From Turritopsis dohrnii (lineage: Eukaryota; Cnidaria; Hydrozoa; Anthoathecata; Oceaniidae), in assembly GCA_027922465.2 (NCBI GenBank), contig BQMF02000343.1, positions 310,001 through 374,000 on the forward strand: a stretch of 64,000 bases of DNA, written 5' to 3'. A program made the translations under genes and the position numbers. Position 1 is the first letter of the stretch; each line of letters begins with the position of its first letter. Below the pieces are notes generated by a model. That model had not been told where the DNA came from and did no database searches. It saw only the letters and a list, made by a program, of their open reading frames with translations. Shown in pieces: positions 58,232 through 64,000 of this stretch.

Positions 58232-58774
58232 CTAGTATCTCGCGTAAAAGTTTTTTACGACTTTAATTTCGAAAATGTTGTTACGAAAATAGGTGAAGAA
58301 AAATTAAAGTACCAAATCTCGCAAAGAGACCGTACCCATGTTGTAGAGCTTGAAAAACTGAGCAAAAAAATGTATAGGATCGTTTCGCTACGACCAACCG
58401 TTGCAGAGATATCGTCGATCAAAGATTTTAATGACGTCATATCCGCAGTACCAAATTAAATTTGGGCCCAAATGTTGCGTCACCCCGTCACCCGTATCGC
58501 GGACCTCAAAAAACGTCAGTTATCCCTATTGGTTCTCGAGATATTTCCCCAAAAATGTCGCGTTCGATTGGGGATGCAATGCAATGGTTCCCCGTGATCA
58601 TAAAAACATCTGACGTCAAATGCCACGTGCTATTATACTAATCGTGAATGTGTCTTCCGTGGTCGAACTGCCGCTATATGACCACGATTAAGAAGATTTT
58701 GACCATTAAAAAGACAAAAACAAAACACTGTCTAAAATAAAAGTGGGATGCACACACGCGAATTAGTATAAGTA
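58232..58774 (-). mobile_element. Helitron-like family B unit 7
   Basis: Hairpin CGTAAAA/TTTTACG with CTAG. The internal frame reads THVVELEKLSKKMYRIV but has a stop two codons before the usual end (AVPN-stop). Paired TGACGTCA sites are present. Confidence 0.68.
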
Positions 58775-59313
58775 GATAGTATCTCGCGTAAAAGTTTTTT
58801 ACGGCTTTAATTTCGAAAAGGATGTGTCGAAAATAGGTTACGAAAAATTAAATCACAAAATCGTGACTGGAAAGTGTTCCCATGTTTTAGAGCTCGAAAA
58901 GCTGATCAAAAAAGTGTATGGGATCGTTTCGCTACCATCAACCGTTGCAGAGATATCGTCGATCAAAGATTTTAATGACGTCATAGCCGCAGTACCAAAT
59001 AAAATTTAGACCCAAATGTTGCGTCACCCCATCACCCGTATCGCCGACCCTATAAAACGTCAGTTATCCCTATTGGTTCTCGAGATATTTCCCCAAAAAC
59101 GTCGCGTTCGATTGGGGATGCAATGCAATGGTTCCCCCGTGATAAGATAAAAATAACTGACGTCACGCCGCGTGCTATTATACTAATCGTCAATTATCAA
59201 TGGTCTAACGAAAAAATGACCACGATTAAGAAGATTTTGACCGTAAATTTTAAAAAAGCACAACACTCTCTAAAATAAAAGTGGTATGCACACACGCGGA
59301 TTAGTATAAGTAG
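58775..59313 (-). mobile_element. Helitron-like family B unit 8
   Basis: Same layout, but the border reads AGTAGATAGTATCTCGCG, so the terminal CTAG is altered to ATAG. Internal frame 58824-59009 reads SHVLELEKLIKKVYGIV to AAVPNKI. Borders with units 7 and 9 share the AAGTAGATAG phrase. Confidence 0.65.
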
Positions 59314-59878
59314 ATAGTATCTCGCGTAAAAGTTTTTTACGACTTTAATTTCGAAAAGGATGTGCAAGAATCCCACATTCCCGTGTGGGAACCCCGTGAT
59401 GAAAATTTTAATTACGGAATTGGAAATGGAAAGTGCACATGTTGTAGAGCTCGAAAAACTGAGCAAAAAAATGTATGGGATTGTTTCGCTACGACCAACC
59501 GTTGCAGAGATATCAGCGATCAAAGATTTTGATGACGTCATAGCCGCAGTACCAAATAAAATTTAGGTCCAAATGTTGCGTCACCCCATCACCCGTATCG
59601 CCAACCCTAAAAAACGTCAGTTATCCCTATTGGTTCTCGAGATATTTTCCCAAAAACGTCGCGTTCGATTGGGGATGCAATGCAATGATTCCCCGTGATC
59701 ATAAAAAAACTGACGTCAAATGATGCTACGTGCTATTATACTAATCGTGAATGTGTCTTGCGTGGGCGAACTGCCGCTATATGACCACGATTAAGAAGAT
59801 TTTGACCATTAAAAAACAAAAAAACAAACACTCTCTAAATTAAAAGTGGGATGCACACACGCGAATTAGTATAAGTAG
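59314..59878 (-). mobile_element. Helitron-like family B unit 9
   Basis: The last unit, again with an ATAG border. Internal frame 59360-59566 ends AAVPNKI; its N-terminal part differs through a small indel. Followed by a short (TAGA)n tract, then host DNA. Confidence 0.65.
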
Positions 59879-60074
59879 ATAGATAGATTATTATTATTTA
59901 AAAGAACTTCATAAAATTAATTTTCCCCAAAGTATCATCACCTTGTGAATGATACAAACGTCATCATTATTCAACTTGAAAACGAGGTGAAGGCTGCTAC
60001 GATAAATGAATTATTAATTTATGGATAGGTCTATTGAACAAATTAATTAAAAATTACAACGAAAAAAACAGACA

Positions 60075-60808
60075 CTATTCGGCATTCGACTTTCTTCCCC
60101 CGCCATCGTCACGATCAGGGGCATATTTTAAAATGCCACTCATAGCTTTATATATCTCGTCCACAGACGCTTTATTTTTATTCACCATTACGCCAGCTAA
60201 AAAGAAAAAATGATTGCCATGATTAAAGATAAAAAGATTGCAAGACTTAGAGCTCCACTTTTGAACAATAAAATTTCACAAGGTATTTTAGATGTTAGTG
60301 CTTTTTTTTCGAGACACATGTTTTTCAAGTTGAAGTGTCTTCTTAAATATTTATCAATTCATAAATCAAGCCAAAACAAAACACTACAATTCTGATATTA
60401 AAAACATTTGATATGGTGACCCTAAATGCACTGCATGTATTCCAACAGTTTCAAGAAGTAATGTTAGAAGTTAGGATCTTCTATGAGAAGTAAGCATATT
60501 TTCTTACCAACTATCGCTTCGCCAACTTTCTTGGTCAGCAACCCTGATTTCTTTCCTTTTCCTTTCATGTTGAAGTTTGACATTACAGAGTAGCTCATCA
60601 ATCTGAAGAAAATAAGGTAGCAAAATTAGCTTTAAACAAAGCTATCTCCCTATAGTAGATCTGTACAATAAAAAGAAGAAAAAAATAAAGTAAACAAATA
60701 CAACTATATAACTCTAAAACTTTTCTTTTTTTCAACTCCTTACCTCACTATTACATTTTTCGTTGTCTCCTTAACATCACTACCGCCAATCTTCGAAAGT
60801 TGAGACAC
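60075..60808 (-). CDS. DUF4806-like protein, last three exons
   Basis: Minus-strand exons 60744-60808 (VSQLSKIGGSDVKETTKN), 60508-60602 (LMSYSVMSNFNMKGKGKKSG) and 60075-60196 (MVNKNKASVDEIYKAM to LKYAPDRDDGGGRKSNAE-stop) join in phase with good acceptors and donors. The order IGGxxVKxTT, a small hydrophobic helix, a GKGKKxG loop and a C-terminal LKYAPDR resembles the DUF4806 domain found in many arthropod and cnidarian proteins, some of them in mobile-element contexts. Function unknown. The 5' exons were not found to the right; frames at 60921-61112 and 61093-61293 do not resemble the family. About 92 codons are visible. Confidence 0.65.
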
Positions 60809-61979
60809 CTAAAACAATAACTCAAAAATATGAATTCTTTCAAACGCAAATAACAGACTTTTAACCATAAAGATAGCATGATCACATCTTGTTAGATTAA
60901 CACACGGGTTTTGTTACATTTTAACGACATTTTAACCTTTTATTTCCTTCATTCAGAGTTAGAGTTCTCTTTACTCTGAAAAGCCACACAAATGAAGAGA
61001 TAACAAAGTCCCTAGATATGTCTGGACGAGGAGCATAATATTTACAATTACGTGTTTCAAAATAGAGGGGACTACAGATTTCCTGCTTACCATCAAGTGA
61101 GGAGCAAACCAAAAGAGGCTATTATCACAAACATTGATTCGTTAAAACATACAAGAGGAGAAAAATATGGCAGTTGTTCTAGTTTTAAAACAAATAAAAT
61201 AAAAGACTCGAAACACAAAATAGACACTTCCAACACCAAGCACCATGTGACAACATGACTTCCCCAGCGCACATGTTTCTCTCCATCATCCATGATGCAA
61301 CGTGAGTAAAGGTTTTGTTTCAGACGGGGGCTTTAGTTTAAATCGAGTGGTAGTTTTTATGAAAATTTAAAAGAAAATTCGTACCAACTTATTAAAAATA
61401 TATATTATATGTAATTATCACAATATAACTTTATCAAAAGTGCATAAGCAAATGCATAAATATCACTTTCATAATTTTCAAATTATTTATTGACCCCCTA
61501 ATTATAATGGAAGCGAATCGTTTCCGTACAGTTAGCAAAACTCCATTGCAGATCTAAAAATCTAAAAAGTATTCTTCACTCTGCGCAGAACTAAAATTTA
61601 AAACGAAGGAGAGTGATTTATTTTTATGCCGCGAAACCTCGCGTAATGGCGCCCGTTTGGTGGAGATCAATGGTGGAGTAAAGTGGACTTGTAAGTAAAA
61701 CATTATTTGTCTTACCTGTAATTTTTCTATGTCTTTGTCATTTTCAATTCTATATAATCGTCAATTCAATCCACGTGATGGTGAAAAGGCCAAGATTATG
61801 TACTTACATCTCTCTGTCTGCTGAAAAATCTGTTAGCTATAAAGTTATAATTGAATTAGTTTTTGGAATGATGGGAAACTCACAAAAAGTTTTGAATTTG
61901 AATTTTGTACAAAACAAACAAGCAAGAACTACGACAAAAAACTAGAAACAGCATGGTTTATTTTTGAAAGTGATATATA
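60809..61979. other. no gene recognised
   Basis: Expected to contain upstream exons of the DUF4806-like gene, but none can be supported. Minus-strand frames such as SLDGKQEICSPLYFETRN (60921-61112) are open but unrecognised. Confidence 0.3.
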
Positions 61980-62170
61980 TACCGTCAACGTGCCTAATTC
62001 TGGACAGCCGTCCTAATTCTGGACGCCAAAAATTCTGGTCCTGATATTATACATCTATACTCTCACTAAATGCAGGCACAACTCTCGCGGCATGGATGTA
62101 TATTTTCAAAACCAGAATTTTTGGCGTCCAGAATTAGGACGGCTGTCCAGAATTAGGCACGTTGACGGTA
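61980..62170. mobile_element. 191-bp foldback MITE with 60-bp perfect inverted repeats
   Basis: Both ends start TACCGTCAACGTGCCTAATT and are identical in inverse for about 60 bp. Each arm contains two copies of CCTAATTCTGGAC. Flanking TA dinucleotides suit a Tc1/mariner-type MITE. The perfect arms suggest recent insertion, and the transcript would fold into one long hairpin. Confidence 0.9.
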
Positions 62171-62250
62171 TATATATATATATAAATAATCAAATTAGTC
62201 AAAAGACAAAACTCATTTCAAACTGACGATATTTCGAAGCTTACACCGAA

Positions 62251-62370
62251 AGGTTTTTTGTTAGAAATAATAGTTTCTTCCAACTTTCACGGATTCATCA
62301 GTTATTCATGAGTTAGTGCTGATGAATCCGTGAAAGTCGGAAGAAACTATTAGTTCTAACAAAAAATCTT
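62251..62370. repeat. second foldback, ~50-bp arms and ~20-bp loop
   Basis: TTTCACGGATTCATCA on the left and TGATGAATCCGTGAAA on the right border a short loop; outside them ATAGTTTCTTCC and GGAAGAAACTAT continue the stem with two or three mismatches. The phrases before it (ATATTTCGAAGCTTACACCG) are reminiscent of Penelope-like 3' sequences, which is only a suggestion. Confidence 0.7.
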
Positions 62371-62500
62371 TCTTTGTTTGAAATCTATGTTTTGCTCCTT
62401 ATTGTCGAGCACTCTCAACGAAAGTAGTTTACTACTTCTATAAGTACTAAATTATATATTCTAAATGATCCAGTGATGATTCAATGATCTGACTATTTAG

Positions 62501-64000
62501 ATGCATGAGAATATGGATGTTGTTGAAAAAATGGTAATTGAGCTTCTTAACTTACTTCCATCCTCTGAAGGAAGCAACAAAAGAAACAAAGAGAAGCGAA
62601 GAAGAACCAGAAGACGATTGGCGAAGTCTCTTGAGGTAATCACTCACACTACTCAGTAGTCAACCACAAAAATATGTATATACTGTGATGGTATTATATT
62701 TTAGTTTGTCTTTGTGTTAGTTCGTTTTTTCATAATAACAATTATTTTGTTAACAGAATCAGATAAAAGTACTATTGGAATCAAACAACCATGATGAAGT
62801 TAAGGCGAATCTTTGGCATCAAATATATCGTAAATATGCTGAAGACTCAAACTCTGTATCTGAAGAGAAAAACCTGAATGTCGATGAAAATAAAGTAAGA
62901 CAGGTGGTTTTTTTTCAGTGATTATATATTTATGAGAAAAATATTTTTGTTGCATTAACCTGTAATTTGCGATATACCTTAAGGGAATAAATTTTTGCGA
63001 TAATTAAATTTTTGGCGAACTTGCGAAATCCTTCCTTAACTTGTTTGAGTTTGACAATTCGCGAAATTTAATTCTCTCAAAAATTTGAGATCGTGGATTC
63101 GATTTGGCGGTGCATTTGATTTATTTGATTAGGCTTTTTTGATAAGGTTTTTTTGATCAAGATTTTTTTTCATGCGTCTTTCAAAACACCAGTTATTGTA
63201 AAGTTTCAGCATTAGATACTTATAAAAAATACAATATGAAATAAATAAAATACAGAATTGCAATAAAAGACTTTTGAATTCGAAAACATGTTTACATTTA
63301 GTAAAGTTATGTTAAGTTTCATTTTCAGGCAATATTCCCTTTAAGGTAAGCAGGTTAGTATTAAATCTCATCTTTGTTAAAAGTTAGTTTAATCTTTTTA
63401 GGGTAACAATTTTCATGAAGCGCAAGGAGACACAGTATCAATGTTGGAGCAAGAGCTTTACAAAAGTATTGCTAGTTTCCTTTTGAAAGAAATCAATCAA
63501 ACAAAGTTAAACAAAATTTTCTCAACAAGAACAGCATGTGTAATTCGGCCCTTTGCAATGGTATTGTTGGCCGCTTGAATGCTAATGTTAGCGTCACAGA
63601 CATTGATATAAGGGACACTATGCCTGTTGAGTTAACTTGTTGTTTAAAGAATAGCCAAGATTTTATTTTGATGAGTGGGAAGTTCGAAGAAATGGAGATA
63701 ATGATGAAGCAGACATGCAAATTATCTCCGTTAAGTAACAATGCAGTTGTTATATTGGGAAATGAATTGAAGCTACTGCAAGCTATTGGCAAGCACACAA
63801 ACATTTGTCCTATTGCATTAACGATTTTTAACAAAATTCCAACATCACTTTATGAAATTTCATCTTTTGACGATCTTCATGATTATATCAAAGCTAATAA
63901 TTGCTTTGGTTTTGAACAAATGATATGGATAATCAAGAACATCTCAAGGGCAATGGAGTATCTGCAATTGAACAATATCTTACACAATAACATAACAAGT
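62501..64000 (+). CDS. protein-kinase-like gene, 5' part, runs off the right edge
   Basis: Exon 62501-62635 (MHENMDVVEKMVIELLNLL and a basic KRNKEKRRRTRRRLAKSLE tract), exon 62757-62894 (NQIKVLLESNNHDEVK), and a third from 63402 (NNFHEAQGDTVSMLEQELYK) join in phase. Near 63490-63540 the frame must change to reach VELTCCLKNSQDFILMSGKF, NICPIALTIFNKIPTSLYE, FDDLHDYIKANN and AMEYLQLNNILHNNI. That order matches the middle of a protein kinase: hinge region, helix E and a catalytic loop in which the usual HRD is replaced by LHN. The missing catalytic Asp suggests a pseudokinase. The frame break may be a mutation, an assembly indel or an unseen tiny intron. A CCTTAAGG MITE sits in intron 2. Confidence 0.55.
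62974..63348. mobile_element. MITE with ATACCTTAAGGGAAT ends, second family member
   Basis: Left end ATACCTTAAGGGAATAAATT and right end ATTCCCTTTAAGGTA are inverse with one indel. The interior has TTTTTGCG and AATTCGCGAAATTT phrases like those of the copy at 919-1335 (TTTTGCGAATTTTGGGC). It lies in the intron between exons 2 and 3 of the kinase-like gene. Confidence 0.6.

Noticed and set aside
53996..59878. CRISPR-like array
   Set aside because: The units are ~550 bp, nearly identical throughout, with no short repeat/variable spacer pattern, and this is animal DNA.
63493..63834. 113-codon minus-strand frame
   Set aside because: It is antisense to the kinase-like coding region, whose motifs read clearly on the plus strand.
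1..64000. tRNA, rRNA, snRNA or selenocysteine-type RNA genes
   Set aside because: No cloverleaf, A/B box pair or conserved rRNA/snRNA segment could be recognised by reading; a covariance-model search would be needed to exclude degraded copies.

Overview
This window is AT-rich animal nuclear DNA: genes are split by GT-AG introns, intergenic and intronic space is packed with transposons, and no bacterial-style operons are seen. Cnidarian origin is the best fit (two ShKT domains fused to a chymotrypsin-like protease, a protein-primed DNA polymerase B element, Penelope, Helitron, ISL2EU and CR1/L2-like elements). This is inference, and the species cannot be named from the sequence alone.

Host genes, left to right. 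(1) An ABCB/P-glycoprotein-type transporter on the minus strand (7841-18905): 13 exons, 740 codons with no break, running from the start codon through TMD1 and NBD1 to the first helix of TMD2. The rest probably lies beyond the left edge, past a large intron that would contain the polymerase element. (2) A secreted-type protease on the minus strand (20508-24887): ShKT-ShKT-Ser/Thr linker-chymotrypsin-like domain, with its 5' end not found. (3) A complete three-exon rhodopsin-class GPCR on the plus strand (40347-42224, 412 aa). (4) The last three exons of a DUF4806-like gene on the minus strand (60075-60808). (5) The 5' part of a protein-kinase-like gene on the plus strand (62501 to the right edge), with an apparent frame break. 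Short orphan THAP starts lie at 36394 (+) and 44957 (-).

Mobile DNA. 2132-6100 is a decayed protein-primed DNA polymerase B element. 12131-18408, inside ABCB intron 1, is a nest of Helitrons, three LINE reverse-transcriptase relics and a TIR element with a 7-bp target duplication. 19130-20431 is a mariner-like element. 22982-23668 is a Harbinger-type MITE, and a paralogous unfilled site at 51.3 kb confirms its insertion. 25598-30951 is a whole ISL2EU-type transposon with a SAP-SWIM-YqaJ gene and a convergent THAP-DDE transposase gene, both broken, and a palindrome-rich AACGTT element nested inside. 31029-31640 is the GIY-YIG tail of a Penelope element. 49334-50394 is a TIR element with a Ulp1-like protease tail. 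50527-53191 is a mosaic of Helitron, family C and LINE pieces.

The most unusual structure is 53996-59878: a head-to-tail array of about eight ~550-bp Helitron-like units plus one chimeric unit. Each has a 3'-terminal hairpin and CTAG end, most have a related ~61-codon open frame, and most have paired TGACGTCA palindromes. Hairpin stems show compensatory base changes between units, whereas the short open frame differs mainly at replacement sites. The DNA structure, not the peptide, therefore looks like the constrained part.
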